Shown here in pieces: positions 1 to 10,877 of a DNA stretch of 64,000 nt; position 1 is the first letter of the stretch; each line of letters starts with the position of its first letter. Source of the DNA: Flagellimonas_B algarum (GTDB taxonomy: Bacteria; Bacteroidota; Bacteroidia; Flavobacteriales; Flavobacteriaceae). The notes below the pieces were generated by a model that saw only the letters and a program-made list of their open reading frames with translations, did not search any database and had not been told where the DNA came from. The stretch is taken from positions 930,001 through 994,000 of the forward strand of contig NZ_JBEVTG010000001.1 in assembly GCF_040513375.1 (NCBI RefSeq), given 5' to 3'. Position numbers and translations under genes: made by a program.

Positions 1-2
1 CG

Positions 3-3000
3 GTCACCGACGCCAACGGTTGTTCGGATAACGACAGTTTCGTGTTGAATGCCGCTGTGGCACCGACCCTGCTTTTGACGCCTAACGATATCTGCTACGA
101 CAATTTGGTCGGACTGACCATAACCGCTACGGTAACGGCAGGAGGCGATGGAAACTTTGAATACCGATTGAACGGAGGGGCCTTTGACACGAACAATGTG
201 TTTGCGGGTCTGGGTCCTGGCACCTATACCGTCGATGTGCGTGATGGAAACGACTGTGTCGATTCGCAAACCATTACCATCAACCCCGAATTGGCCTTGA
301 CCGCTTCAGCGCCGAATATTACCGCTTGCGGTACGACCACGGATGTTGACATTACCGCAACCGGTGGTGACGGCAACTATGTGTTCGCTATTGTGGCGGA
401 TGGAGTGGCCGTGACCCCTGGTGATTTTGCAACCACAAACCCGGTAACCGTAACCGGTGCTGGTGATTATGATGTCTATGTACGTGACAACGCCGGTGCG
501 GCAGGTTTCTGTGAAGCGGTTTTTGATCTAACCGTAGTTCAAGATGCCCCGATCACGATCACGCCTACCCTTACCGATGTGAGTTGTTTCGGTGGAAGCG
601 ATGGCGCTATTTCCATTGCTGCGGCCGGAGGGGAGGCCCCATATGAGTTTAGCATTGACAATGGTGCTAATTATCAAACCAGTTCAGACTTCTTCAGCCT
701 AACGTCAGGAAATTATGTCATTCGTGTCAGGGACGCGAATGCCTGTGATGCGACCCTAAACGTTACGATCGACCAGCCTACGCAGTTGCTGGCCGAAGCA
801 CAATTGACGCAAGCCTATACCTGTTTACAGTTCGGTGAGATTACCGTAGGAAGTGTAACACCCACCAATGGCGGGTCTGGCTCTTTCCAATATAGCCTCA
901 ATGGGGGTGCTTGGACGGCAGCTACAACAGGAGGTACGGTGTTCACCGGTTTGATAAACGGATCCTATACCGTACAAGTGCGTGATGCCAATGAGATTAG
1001 TTGCGTACTGAGCTTGCCTGTCATCGTTATCAACCCATTGCCGACGGAACCCGCTTTGAGTTTCACCTTGGCTTATGATTGCGACGGAACCGGAACCATT
1101 ACGGTATCCCCAAATGATCCCGCTTATACGTACAGTCTTGATGGAGGCACATTTCAAGCCAGCAACGTTTTTGCAAACGTAGCGGTCGGCAACCATACCG
1201 TTACGGTAAACTATGGCAGTGATTGTACGACCCAGGCAAATGTGTTGGTCGAAGCCGGCAATGCCTTTACCGCATCCATTATCGGGTTTACCAACCTCAG
1301 CTGTAATGGCGATGCCTCAGGAACAATCGATATCGATGCGACCAATTATGGTGCGGGCGGCTACGAGTTCAGTTTGAACGGGGGTGCGTTTTCCGGTCCG
1401 TTTTTTGGTCCACAAACCTTGACAGGACTTAATGCACAAGCCCATTCTATCGAAGTCAGGGACGTCAATGATCCCGTTGCCGGGTGTACGGTGACCCTAA
1501 ACCAAACCCTGACCGAACCCGCGACATTGGATGTAAGCGCGAGCATTACCGATATCTTTAGCTGTAACAATACCGGCGCAACGATCACCGCTGTGGCCAG
1601 TGGGGGTACTCCGGTTTACCAATACCAACTTGAAATCAGCGATGACGCCGATTTGACCGCTCCATATGTGAACATCATCGGAGTGGCCACTGCCTTTCAA
1701 AGCTCGCCCATATTCACCAATGTTGCGGCAAACAATCCAGGAGAAAGTTATGTTGTCAGAGTACGTGATGCCAACAACTGTGAAGACGTCATTGCCACCG
1801 CTTTGGTGGTCGACGCGCCACAAAGCTTAACCTTCACGGCAACACCGACCACTTGTTATAGTGGGGCTGGCGATGGCACCATCCAAGTGGATGTGACTAA
1901 TGGAAACGGGGATTATCTGTTCAGTTTGAACGGAGGGCCTTGGATCGTACCTACGCCCGCAACAGCGACCACCCACACGTTTACTAACCTGACTTCAGGT
2001 ACCTATACTATCGATGTTCGCGATGGGTTCGGATGTACCGGCGTACAGCAGTCGGTAACGATCAACCCGGCCTTGACCGCCACAGCGGCCTTGACCAATG
2101 ACCTTAGCTGTTTGGTCGATGCGACCGTAACGGTAACGGCTTCCGGCGGATCCGGAACGTATACTTATGAATGGTCAAACGATGGCGGTACTACGTATAA
2201 CAATACGAATTTCACCGGCAACGTATTTACGACCAACACTTTCGGGACCTTTGTTTTTCGGGTCACCGATACCACGGCACCCACTGCATGTACGGTGGTG
2301 ACCAATCCGATAACGGTGAATGAAGCCGTTACCCCGGTCATTTCGAATGTAGTGCCGACCAACATTTTATGTAACGGCGACCTCACGGGCCAACTTGATG
2401 TTACCATCGACACCTCCTTTGGACTGCCACCCTATGTTATCAATGTGGTCGAAACGAATGGCCCAACGAATTACGGAACACAGACGACTGGCTTACCTGC
2501 GGGAGATTATGAAGTGATCATTACCGATGACAATGGGTGTGTTTCAGCACCTTTCGCCGTTTCCATTGCCGAACCGGACCCTATTGCCTATACCATTAAT
2601 TTGCAGCCGATTACCTGTGACGCCCTTGGCGGAGGCACCAACCCAGGGTCGATCGCTGTCGAAAGCGTGACCGGTGGTACCGCCGAATACACCTACCACT
2701 TGACCGGCAACAACGGCTATGCGTCTACCTACACGACCACTGCGGGGGGTGAGGACCATACCTTCACCATTTTGGAATTCGGGATTTATGAAGTCGATGT
2801 AGTCGATGCCAACGGGTGTTCTTTGGTTACGACGAATATCATCGCATCGCCGCCGAACGATTTGGACATTGATGTCTCGGCGATCACCGCAAGCTGCGCC
2901 GCTGGAGGTACGGCCGTAGTCACAGTGAATTCAGCAGTAGGAAGTGGCAACTACCAATTCGCCATCCTAGAAACTTTTACGGCTCCTTATTCGAGCACCT

Positions 3001-6000
3001 ATGTGGGGCCCGACGCTTTGCCGGTCGGCAATACCGATACAGCCACCTTTACCGGTTTGACCCCCGGTATTACGTACACCTTCGTGGTTTATGACACCAC
3101 GACCATGTGCTATTACTTTGAAAGTGCATCGGCACCGATAAATTCGCCTTCGAACATGACGGTCACTTCTTTGGTCGAAGCGAACATTACCTGTACGGGT
3201 GCGGCCGACGGAAACGTATCGTTCACCTTTGATAATTACGATGCCTCGACTACTACCGTAGACTATGAAATATTCAATGCCCAATCGAATGTAACGACTG
3301 GCTTTACGGGAACCGCGGCGGTCAATCCACCGACCGGTGCGATTACCATCAACAATTTCGGGGTATTGCCCCAAGGCGTATATTACATCTTACTTTATGA
3401 GCGGGGTGGGGTCAATGACGGCTGTAGCATCAGTTCGCCCGATTTTACCATTACCGAATCTTCCAACCTACTACAAGTGACGGCTGCATCACCGGTCAAT
3501 GATAACTGTGCTGTCAATGCGGGTGTCATTACCGCTACGGCACAATTCGGAACCGCGCCCTATGAATTTCAATACCTGTTGGCTACAGATCCTGCGCCTA
3601 CGGCAGCCTCAGCTGGGTGGACTACGGCCACATCGGCTAACGTCGAATCAGGAAACTATACGGTTTATGTCAAGGATGCCAATGATTGTATTCAATCGGA
3701 TAATGTAACGGTCGACCTTGATCCAAGTCCGCAGATCACCTTGGCCATCGTTGATGAATGTGCCGATGAGGGCATGTTCGAGGTGTTGATCACTTTGACC
3801 AATCCCGGGGCGGCCCTTCCGCCTTTTCAATATAGTTTGAACGGAGGTGCCTTCCAGCCATTCACCTTCAATGCCAGCGATGAGTTTACCCTTTCCGGCT
3901 TAAGTTCCGGTCTTGGACAAAGCATTGCCGTAAGGGATGTGAATGGATGTACGGACACCCAACCTTTGGACATCCAACCTCCATTGGAGTTCACGGCCAT
4001 TCAGACTGTAGAACTCGATTGTGAACCTGGTGCCGCGGCCAATGCCGAAATCGAAATAACGGTCAATTCCGGTTCTGGAACCTACGAATATGAAATCGAT
4101 GGTCCTGGGGCTATCGACCAAGCGCGTACCGCTTTGCCTTCAAATCCCTTTACTTGGACGGGGGCCAGTGCTGCGGGAAGTTACAACGTCATTGTCTATG
4201 ACCTAGGCACCACACCACCCAACTGTTTTGAATCCGTAGTGGTCGATGTACAAAACGCACCGCTTCCAAGCTTTACGGAAATCCATACCGATGTCACCTG
4301 TAATGGGGCGTCTGACGGTACGATTACCCTCAGTGCGGTCGATAACGGCATCTTGCCGCTAACCTATACCTTGAGTCCAATGCCGGCTGGCATTGTACTT
4401 AATGGCAACACTTTTGAAAACGTCCCTCCAGGAACTTATAGTGTTCGCGGAACAGGTAGTAACTCTTGTTTTAGTGATATCTTCAACATCGACATCACGG
4501 AGCCGGCTGCAATATCGGTGCCTGCGCCGAGTATTGTTGAATTCAATTGTACGGCAGGGAACACGGCCGGAACTGCTTCCATTACTATCGATGATGCCGG
4601 TATCACAGGGGGTTCAGGCACTTATGTAATTTATGAGTTCATTGAGGAAGATGATCCCAATACGGTTCCGATCGAAGCTCCGGTCGTCGTTCAGAGCGGC
4701 AGCGCCACTTCGTATATTGAAACGGATTTTGCCGGAGGGGTATATACCATCAACGTATATGATGACAACGGTTGTATAGGAACGACCACAGCGACCATCC
4801 AACCTTATGATGAATTGCTTACCGCGGTGGCCGCAATCACGAATCCGTTGAGTTGTGATCCCGGTATGGACGGTGAAATCACCATTACGGTAACCTCGAC
4901 CAATTCAGATCCCTCGCGATTTGAGTACAGCATCGATAACGGTACCAACTACCAAGTATCGAACGTGTTCTCCGGTCTGGATGCTGGAACACATAACTTC
5001 TTGATCAGGCATATTGATACCGGATGTATCATTACCGCTTCGGAAACCTTGGCGAACCCCAACACCTTCACCATTGCCGTTGACGTGCTCAACGATGTGG
5101 TCTGTTTCGGAACCCAAAGCGGGGAAGTCACTTTCGAATTAATCGACGGCACCTATTCAGGGCCGATCGATTGGGAAATCTTCGACACCAATGGCACCCC
5201 GTCGAATCCGGCTGATGATATCTCCGTACTTACCGGCTCTTTCGGGACCAACGGTCCGACCGCACCCATCAGTTTGTTTGCTGGCGATTATATCGTTGAG
5301 GTGACGCAGGCGAACTTCCCACAATGTAGCAACACACAGACGTTTAGCATTGCAGGTCCACCAGCCACGCTGACTGCTTTGGCAGAAGTGACCCCAATCA
5401 GTTGTTTGGGTAATGACGGAATCATTTCGATCATTAACTCCGCTGGTGGGTGGGGTGGTTACTCATACTATGTGAGTACGGTCGCCAATCCGGATCCAAA
5501 CGACCCGAGCAATTATTCAGCGACCTCAACTTATAACAACTTAGGGCCGGGTACGTATGAAATCTGGGTCATCGACGCCAACGGCTGTTCGGTACAGCTC
5601 CCTGACGAAACCTTGGCCGACCCCACACCGATAACCGCCACCCTTCAGGTCAACCAAGACAACTGTACGAATTTCCAAGGCGAAATCGAAGTGGTCGGTA
5701 TAAGCGGTGGACAGAACGGTAATTACACCTATCAATTGATCCGCAACGGTGTTACCGTTGGTTCTCCACAGACCAGTCCTGTCTTTTCGGGTTTAGGCGA
5801 GGGTAGCTATGAGGTCTTCATCGCTGACCAGTGGTCGTGTACCTTTACCACCGCAGCCGTGCTGTTGTATGAAGAAATGAATGCCGTGGCCACGGTAGTC
5901 AAGCCCATCGATTGTTCGGTTAGTCCGGGTGGTGAAATAACCATTACGGTTACTGGTGGCTCGACGAATTTGGATTACACCGTGACCTTCCCTGACGGCC

Positions 6001-9000
6001 TGACTACCCAAAACAACACTACCGGTGTGTTTACAGGTTTGACCCAAGCCGGGACCTATACCTTTGTCATCCAGGATTTGGACACCGCGAGCCCTGTCTG
6101 TACCGAAACGATAACGCAGGATCTGGACGCGCCGACCCCGGTCACTTTCGATCCCCCGGTCATCACCAATGTTTCCTGTTTTGGAGGAAGTGATGGTGCC
6201 GTTACCATCGTATTGGAGCCCCAAGCTGCGGGTGTAAATGACAATACGCCATATACCTACAATCTCTATGACGGTGTGGGCACCTTGCTGGTAGGTCCAC
6301 AAAACGACCCTAGTTTTAATGGTTTGGTTGCTGGTAATTATCAAATCGAAGCGGTTTCCGCGCGTGCTTGCTCGAATCGCATGAACATAACGATTACCCA
6401 ACCGAACGCGCTCGCTGCTTCCGCAAACGCCACATCCTTTGCATGTCTTCCGAACAACACCGTGAATAGGTCAGTGCTAACGGTTAGTGCCGTTGATGGA
6501 ACCGCCCCTTATCTTTATAGTCTGGACAACATTAACTTCCAGACTTCAAACACTTTCGATATCCTCGATACCGGAGTTGACCAAAACCTGACCGTGTTTG
6601 TTGAGGACGCCAACGGCTGTACCACCACCGCCAATGTGAACCTATTGACAATCAATAGTTTCAGCGTGGCCATCAGTCAGAATGCCGCTATAAGCTGTGC
6701 GAATCCAGAAGAAGTATTGTTGACCGTTACCGACAATGGTGTATTGGCCAATGCGTATACCTATGAACTTTTGCCTGTTCCTAATGCGAACGGAACCTTG
6801 ACCGCGACGCCGACCAATGTTACGGCCACTTTTGACCTTACTGCTCCAGGGAATTACACCTTTAGGGTGACCGATACGACTACGGGCTGTTATGTGGATG
6901 TGGGATATTCCATCGCCGAATACGATCTGATCGATGTCGTGGCTACGGCCGTAGCCCCTGTATTGTGTTTCGGAGACACCAACGGTGCCATCGAAATCAA
7001 CCTAACGGGGTATACCGGGGCCTATGACTATGAGGTCTTTACCCAGGCCGGGGCCAGCGTGTTGACCGGGAGCGGTGATACCGCGACGAACCCATTGACC
7101 ATTACCGGTTTGTCTGGAGGTAATTTCTTTGTTAGAGTGACCGAAACCGGCAATCCTTTTTGTGTCGAGGATTCGAACATTATTACCATTACCTCTCCGG
7201 ATATGGCGTTGGATGCCACCGCTATAGAAGGCGCCAACGTAACCTGTTCCAATGATCAAGGTGAAATCATCGTAACTCCAAACGGAGGATATGCCCCATA
7301 CTCCATCGTAATGACGAACACCACGACATCACAAGTTTATTCGATGAACAATGTGCAAAGCCATGTGTTCACCGGGCTATCTGAAGGGAACTTCAACATA
7401 CAGATTTCGGATGCCGGAGGTTGTGTCATCAACCGGGCGGCCAGCCTTGTTGCTCCATTCCCGATTACAGCCGATATCGATGCGACACCCACTACCTTGG
7501 CTTGCTTTGGTGACACCAATGCCACGGTCACTGCGATCAATGTGTTGAACGGTCAAGGGGTATACCAATACCAGCTTAACACCTACGACAGCACAGGTGC
7601 CACCATCGTTATCAGTAGTGGAACCCAAACCAGTCCTATTTTCAACAACCTTGGTGCAGGAATCTACAGTATCACCGTTTCGGACGGTTGGAACTGTGGT
7701 GTCGAAACCCCACAAGTTACCATAAGCGAACCAAATGAAGTGGTCGCTTCATTGATCCAAATCAGTCCTTTGAGCTGTACCAACCAAGCCGTACTTGAAT
7801 TATCGGCCAATGGGGGAACCGCTCCTTATGAATATAGCACCGACGCCATTTCCTTTACGCCAATGAGCGGAGGGAATACCCATACCTTCAGCGTTGCTGA
7901 CGGAAGTTATCAATTCTATGTGCGCGATGCCTTTGGCTGTGTCGCGATGATTTCAAATGAAATCACCGTTGATGCCGTTCCGCCATTGACAATCAATATT
8001 GATGATTCCGCAGCGGTGATCAACTGCATGGGAGAAGCCTCTGCGACCATTATTGCCAACGTTACGGGTGGTTTGGGCAACTACAGTTTTGAATTGTATT
8101 CCGATGCAGCATTGACCAATTTGTTGGCGGGGCCCCAAGCGGATGATCGATTCAGCGGCTTGACGGCCGGTGATTACTATATCAGGGTGGTCAGTGCCGA
8201 TTGTGAGGCCGTTTCGCCCTTGGTGCGCATCATAGATCCGGCACCGCTTCAAATCGATAGACAGGAATTCACCGATGTTAGTTGTTCTGGATTGAACGAC
8301 GGTAGCATTACCGTTGAGGTATCTGGGGGTACGGGTCAAATCCTGTATGCCATAACCCCGAACTTGAACCAATTCGATACTGAAAACGTATTTACCGATT
8401 TGGCGCCCGGCGTTTACGATGTCATCGCACAAGACGAAAATGGTTGTTTTATTCCATTCCAGTTCACTATTGCAGAACCCCTGCCGATCGACGTCAGTAC
8501 CGTAAGTGTCTTACACGAAGTATGCGAGGGAAGTGCCGATGGGGCTATCGAAATCGCCATCAGCGGTGGTACGGCACCCTACAGAACCAGTCTAAATTCA
8601 AACAATGATGCTGATTTCGTGGTCGATCAGACCAATTTTACCGATTTGGCGGCAGGAACCTACGTGATTTTCGTAAGGGATGCCCAAGATTGCGAAACCA
8701 ACATCATCGTTGACATCGACCCTGGGGTCAACCTCAATGCCACGGTAACCCCTATTTACGAATGTACCGGGGTATTGCCCGACAATCGATTGGAAATCAC
8801 TTTTGAAGATCCGACAGTGGTGGCCGATGTATTGTTCGCAATGGATTCGACCGACCCGCTTGATATGCAATTGACCGCCGATTTCACCAACTTGACACCT
8901 GGTCAACATTATATCACCATTGCCCACGCCAATGGCTGTATGAATACCATTGATTTTGAAATCGAGGACTTCGAACCGTTGGCCCTTGTTTTGGAACAGA

Positions 9001-9452
9001 ACAACATCAATGAAATCACAGCTGTAGCCACGGGTGGACTCCAAGATTATACGTTCTATTTCGATGGAATCGATAACGGTACCGAAAACACTTTCTTCAT
9101 CAACAGAACCGACACTTACCCGGTTCGCGTCGTAGACCAGAATGGATGTGAGGTCGTTGCGGAAATCTTTATGGAGTTCATCGATATCGAAATTCCGAAC
9201 TATTTCACCCCTGATAATGACGGAACCAACGATTATTGGTTGCCCGATAACATTGAAGCGTTCCCCAACATACTAATGATAGTCTTTGATCGTTATGGTA
9301 GAGAGCTCTATCGTATGGGCTACGGGAACCAAGGATGGGATGGAAAGTACCAAAATAAAGAACTGCCTTCCGGTGATTACTGGTATGTCATCAAATTAAA
9401 AGGAGCTAATGATGACAGGGAGTTCGTTGGACATTTTACCCTATATCGCTAA
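3..9452 (+). CDS. Giant SprB-repeat surface adhesin with type IX sorting domain (5' truncated)
   Basis: The reading frame is already open at the left edge (VTDANGC... precedes the first GTG at 42), so the N-terminus and signal peptide lie outside the window. About 3,140 residues remain, made almost wholly of tandem 75-95-residue Ig/PKD-like units. Each unit carries a Cys-x-G-x-x-DG-type strand, a GG-x-x-PY-x-[YF]-S-x-[DN] hairpin and a closing YxVxVRDANGC strand, as in SprB repeats. The last ~85 residues (from YFTPDNDGTNDYW to GHFTLYR) match the gliding-motility-associated C-terminal domain, a type B T9SS sorting signal. Known role of the family: cell-surface adhesins exported by T9SS, some moved along the surface during gliding. 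A PorP/SprF-like gene follows after 26 bases, the usual partner of type B substrates. Whether this protein acts in gliding, adhesion or polysaccharide binding cannot be read from the sequence. Confidence 0.93.
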   Translation, partial: VTDANGCSDNDSFVLNAAVAPTLLLTPNDICYDNLVGLTITATVTAGGDGNFEYRLNGGAFDTNNVFAGLGPGTYTVDVRDGNDCVDSQTITINPELALTASAPNITACGTTTDVDITATGGDGNYVFAIVADGVAVTPGDFATTNPVTVTGAGDYDVYVRDNAGAAGFCEAVFDLTVVQDAPITITPTLTDVSCFGGSDGAISIAAAGGEAPYEFSIDNGANYQTSSDFFSLTSGNYVIRVRDANACDATLNVTIDQPTQLLAEAQLTQAYTCLQFGEITVGSVTPTNGGSGSFQYSLNGGAWTAATTGGTVFTGLINGSYTVQVRDANEISCVLSLPVIVINPLPTEPALSFTLAYDCDGTGTITVSPNDPAYTYSLDGGTFQASNVFANVAVGNHTVTVNYGSDCTTQANVLVEAGNAFTASIIGFTNLSCNGDASGTIDIDATNYGAGGYEFSLNGGAFSGPFFGPQTLTGLNAQAHSIEVRDVNDPVAGCTVTLNQTLTEPATLDVSASITDIFSCNNTGATITAVASGGTPVYQYQLEISDDADLTAPYVNIIGVATAFQSSPIFTNVAANNPGESYVVRVRDANNCEDVIATALVVDAPQSLTFTATPTTCYSGAGDGTIQVDVTNGNGDYLFSLNGGPWIVPTPATATTHTFTNLTSGTYTIDVRDGFGCTGVQQSVTINPALTATAALTNDLSCLVDATVTVTASGGSGTYTYEWSNDGGTTYNNTNFTGNVFTTNTFGTFVFRVTDTTAPTACTVVTNPITVNEAVTPVISNVVPTNILCNGDLTGQLDVTIDTSFGLPPYVINVVETNGPTNYGTQTTGLPAGDYEVIITDDNGCVSAPFAVSIAEPDPIAYTINLQPITCDALGGGTNPGSIAVESVTGGTAEYTYHLTGNNGYASTYTTTAGGEDHTFTILEFGIYEVDVVDANGCSLVTTNIIASPPNDLDIDVSAITASCAAGGTAVVTVNSAVGSGNYQFAILETFTAPYSSTYVGPDALPVGNTDTATFTGLTPGITYTFVVYDTTTMCYYFESASAPINSPSNMTVTSLVEANITCTGAADGNVSFTFDNYDASTTTVDYEIFNAQSNVTTGFTGTAAVNPPTGAITINNFGVLPQGVYYILLYERGGVNDGCSISSPDFTITESSNLLQVTAASPVNDNCAVNAGVITATAQFGTAPYEFQYLLATDPAPTAASAGWTTATSANVESGNYTVYVKDANDCIQSDNVTVDLDPSPQITLAIVDECADEGMFEVLITLTNPGAALPPFQYSLNGGAFQPFTFNASDEFTLSGLSSGLGQSIAVRDVNGCTDTQPLDIQPPLEFTAIQTVELDCEPGAAANAEIEITVNSGSGTYEYEIDGPGAIDQARTALPSNPFTWTGASAAGSYNVIVYDLGTTPPNCFESVVVDVQNAPLPSFTEIHTDVTCNGASDGTITLSAVDNGILPLTYTLSPMPAGIVLNGNTFENVPPGTYSVRGTGSNSCFSDIFNIDITEPAAISVPAPSIVEFNCTAGNTAGTASITIDDAGITGGSGTYVIYEFIEEDDPNTVPIEAPVVVQSGSATSYIETDFAGGVYTINVYDDNGCIGTTTATIQPYDELLTAVAAITNPLSCDPGMDGEITITVTSTNSDPSRFEYSIDNGTNYQVSNVFSGLDAGTHNFLIRHIDTGCIITASETLANPNTFTIAVDVLNDVVCFGTQSGEVTFELIDGTYSGPIDWEIFDTNGTPSNPADDISVLTGSFGTNGPTAPISLFAGDYIVEVTQANFPQCSNTQTFSIAGPPATLTALAEVTPISCLGNDGIISIINSAGGWGGYSYYVSTVANPDPNDPSNYSATSTYNNLGPGTYEIWVIDANGCSVQLPDETLADPTPITATLQVNQDNCTNFQGEIEVVGISGGQNGNYTYQLIRNGVTVGSPQTSPVFSGLGEGSYEVFIADQWSCTFTTAAVLLYEEMNAVATVVKPIDCSVSPGGEITITVTGGSTNLDYTVTFPDGLTTQNNTTGVFTGLTQAGTYTFVIQDLDTASPVCTETITQDLDAPTPVTFDPPVITNVSCFGGSDGAVTIVLEPQAAGVNDNTPYTYNLYDGVGTLLVGPQNDPSFNGLVAGNYQIEAVSARACSNRMNITITQPNALAASANATSFACLPNNTVNRSVLTVSAVDGTAPYLYSLDNINFQTSNTFDILDTGVDQNLTVFVEDANGCTTTANVNLLTINSFSVAISQNAAISCANPEEVLLTVTDNGVLANAYTYELLPVPNANGTLTATPTNVTATFDLTAPGNYTFRVTDTTTGCYVDVGYSIAEYDLIDVVATAVAPVLCFGDTNGAIEINLTGYTGAYDYEVFTQAGASVLTGSGDTATNPLTITGLSGGNFFVRVTETGNPFCVEDSNIITITSPDMALDATAIEGANVTCSNDQGEIIVTPNGGYAPYSIVMTNTTTSQVYSMNNVQSHVFTGLSEGNFNIQISDAGGCVINRAASLVAPFPITADIDATPTTLACFGDTNATVTAINVLNGQGVYQYQLNTYDSTGATIVISSGTQTSPIFNNLGAGIYSITVSDGWNCGVETPQVTISEPNEVVASLIQISPLSCTNQAVLELSANGGTAPYEYSTDAISFTPMSGGNTHTFSVADGSYQFYVRDAFGCVAMISNEITVDAVPPLTINIDDSAAVINCMGEASATIIANVTGGLGNYSFELYSDAALTNLLAGPQADDRFSGLTAGDYYIRVVSADCEAVSPLVRIIDPAPLQIDRQEFTDVSCSGLNDGSITVEVSGGTGQILYAITPNLNQFDTENVFTDLAPGVYDVIAQDENGCFIPFQFTIAEPLPIDVSTVSVLHEVCEGSADGAIEIAISGGTAPYRTSLNSNNDADFVVDQTNFTDLAAGTYVIFVRDAQDCETNIIVDIDPGVNLNATVTPIYECTGVLPDNRLEITFEDPTVVADVLFAMDSTDPLDMQLTADFTNLTPGQHYITIAHANGCMNTIDFEIEDFEPLALVLEQNNINEITAVATGGLQDYTFYFDGIDNGTENTFFINRTDTYPVRVVDQNGCEVVAEIFMEFIDIEIPNYFTPDNDGTNDYWLPDNIEAFPNILMIVFDRYGRELYRMGYGNQGWDGKYQNKELPSGDYWYVIKLKGANDDREFVGHFTLYR

Positions 9453-9478
9453 TGCAATTGGAATTAACCTAGTAGACC

Positions 9479-10426
9479 ATGTTAAAGAACACCCGAATCT
9501 TATTTTTCTCCCTGCTACTGGCCGCCTCCGTCAATGCCCAGGAGTTGACCATACCCCAGCTGTCGCAATATATTGCTGACAACCCCTTTTTGATGTCGCC
9601 CACCTACGCCGGTGTCGGTGATCATATCAAAGTCCGTTTGAACGGTTTGACCCAATGGGTAGGTATCGAGGACGCGCCCGATACCCAGACCTTAGCGGCC
9701 GATGCCCGTATCGGAAACCGATCGGGAATCGGTATGTTGTTGTACAACGATAGCAATGGGGAAACCAAACAACGGGGTTCTAGGGTCTCTTTTGCACACC
9801 ACTTGACCCTCGATCGCTACGAAGACGAATTCCTTTCGTTCGGTATCTCGTACAACTTCAACCAATTCCGCATCGATATCGAAAATTTCAGGAACAACAA
9901 CGATCCTACGGTTACCGATGATCGTGCGACCACCAACCACAATTTCGATTTGGGCGTGTTGTACCGCTATGATAAATTTTATTTCAGCGCGAATGCATCG
10001 AATATCCTCAACAAAGATCTGAGTGTATTCAACCCGGTTTTCGAACCGAATACCTTAAGGAACTACTACGTGTATTCGGGGTATCGTTTTATGAAAAAGA
10101 ACAGCAGCATCGAATTCGAACCTTCGGTCTTCTTCCAGTGGTTCGAAAGTGATGGCCGTTCGGTGACCGACCTAAACGGAAAATTCCGCTTTCACGATTT
10201 CGAAGATTATTACTATCTCGGGCTGACGTATCGTTTCTTGAACGACCAAATCGGAACGCCCTTGTATATCGCACCGATTGCAGGGATGAAGAAAAGCAAT
10301 TTCTACTTCGGATATTCCTATCAGGTGATCACCAATGAAATCTTGGGCTACAGCACCGGTACCCATGTCGTGACCGTCGGTATGGACCTATTTCAAGGGA
10401 TCAGCAATTGCCGTTGTACCTACTGA
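9479..10426 (+). CDS. PorP/SprF family type IX secretion outer-membrane protein
   Basis: 315 residues beginning with a clear signal peptide (hydrophobic LFFSLLLAASVNA, cleavage before QELT). The first mature segment LPQLSQYIADNPFLMSPTYAG resembles the family hallmark (QFxQYxxNPxxxNPAYAG), and alternating aromatic/polar strands to the end suggest a 14-stranded-type outer-membrane barrel. Known family members are encoded just downstream of large T9SS substrates with type B C-terminal domains and are needed for their surface attachment; SprF does this for SprB. The 26-base gap to the giant adhesin gene supports co-transcription and a dedicated pairing (inference). Length is typical. Start chosen at the ATG directly before the signal peptide. 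Confidence 0.93.
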   Translation: MLKNTRILFFSLLLAASVNAQELTIPQLSQYIADNPFLMSPTYAGVGDHIKVRLNGLTQWVGIEDAPDTQTLAADARIGNRSGIGMLLYNDSNGETKQRGSRVSFAHHLTLDRYEDEFLSFGISYNFNQFRIDIENFRNNNDPTVTDDRATTNHNFDLGVLYRYDKFYFSANASNILNKDLSVFNPVFEPNTLRNYYVYSGYRFMKKNSSIEFEPSVFFQWFESDGRSVTDLNGKFRFHDFEDYYYLGLTYRFLNDQIGTPLYIAPIAGMKKSNFYFGYSYQVITNEILGYSTGTHVVTVGMDLFQGISNCRCTY

Positions 10427-10445
10427 CCAATTCACGGCTTTACCG

Positions 10446-10453
10446 TATTTTTG
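10446..10453 (+). promoter_or_regulatory. -7 box upstream of folB
   Basis: TATTTTTG fits the Bacteroidota -7 consensus TAnnTTTG, 16 bases before the folB ATG. No good TTG lies at the usual -33 spacing, so this is a partial match. Confidence 0.4.
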
Positions 10454-10469
10454 CCCTTTACTTTTTATC

Positions 10470-10829
10470 ATGGGCATTATCAAACTCAACAACATTCGCG
10501 TTCATGCTTGGCATGGGTGTTTAAAAGAGGAAAGCATTATCGGTAGCGATTATAGGGTCGACCTTCAGGTGCGATCCGATCTTCGAAAACCTGCCCAGAC
10601 CGATGCCCTCGTCGACACGGTCGACTACGTGCATTTAAACAATATCGTCAAGGAAGAAATGGCCATCAAATCCAAGTTATTGGAACATGTGGCCCAGCGC
10701 ATTTTAGATCGGATATTCGTGGAATTCCAAGAAGTTTCAGACGCCGAGGTAAGCGTTTCGAAAATCAATCCACCGATTGGAGGGGATGTCGAAAGTGTCG
10801 CCGTGGTTTTAGAGCTCAAAAGGGGGTAA
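10470..10829 (+). CDS. folB: Dihydroneopterin aldolase
   Basis: 119 residues, normal length for FolB. The N-terminus IIKLNNIRVHAWHGCLKEE matches the family pattern (LxxxxxxGxHGxxxxE), followed by the DxVDYxxL segment and a C-terminal KxxPPIGG-like motif (SKINPPIGGDVESVAVVLE). The enzyme converts 7,8-dihydroneopterin to 6-hydroxymethyl-dihydropterin and glycolaldehyde in cytosolic folate synthesis, working as an octamer. It sits alone between the PorP gene and tRNA-Cys and has its own -7 box. No other folate genes are nearby. Confidence 0.95.
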   Translation: MGIIKLNNIRVHAWHGCLKEESIIGSDYRVDLQVRSDLRKPAQTDALVDTVDYVHLNNIVKEEMAIKSKLLEHVAQRILDRIFVEFQEVSDAEVSVSKINPPIGGDVESVAVVLELKRG

Positions 10830-10835
10830 CCCTAT

Positions 10836-10865
10836 TTGTAAAGCCCGAAAAGAAGCGTACCTTTG
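10836..10865 (+). promoter_or_regulatory. Promoter of tRNA-Cys
   Basis: TTG (10836-10838), 19-base spacer, TACCTTTG (10858-10865): a full match to the Bacteroidota sigma consensus TTG-N17..20-TAnnTTTG. It ends 12 bases before the tRNA, a suitable distance for a short 5' leader. Confidence 0.75.
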
Positions 10866-10877
10866 CCCTTCATAATT

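Noticed and set aside
5793..6401. 202-codon minus-strand frame inside the giant adhesin
   Set aside because: Mirrors repeats of the real gene on the opposite strand; low-complexity shadow without start-region signals.
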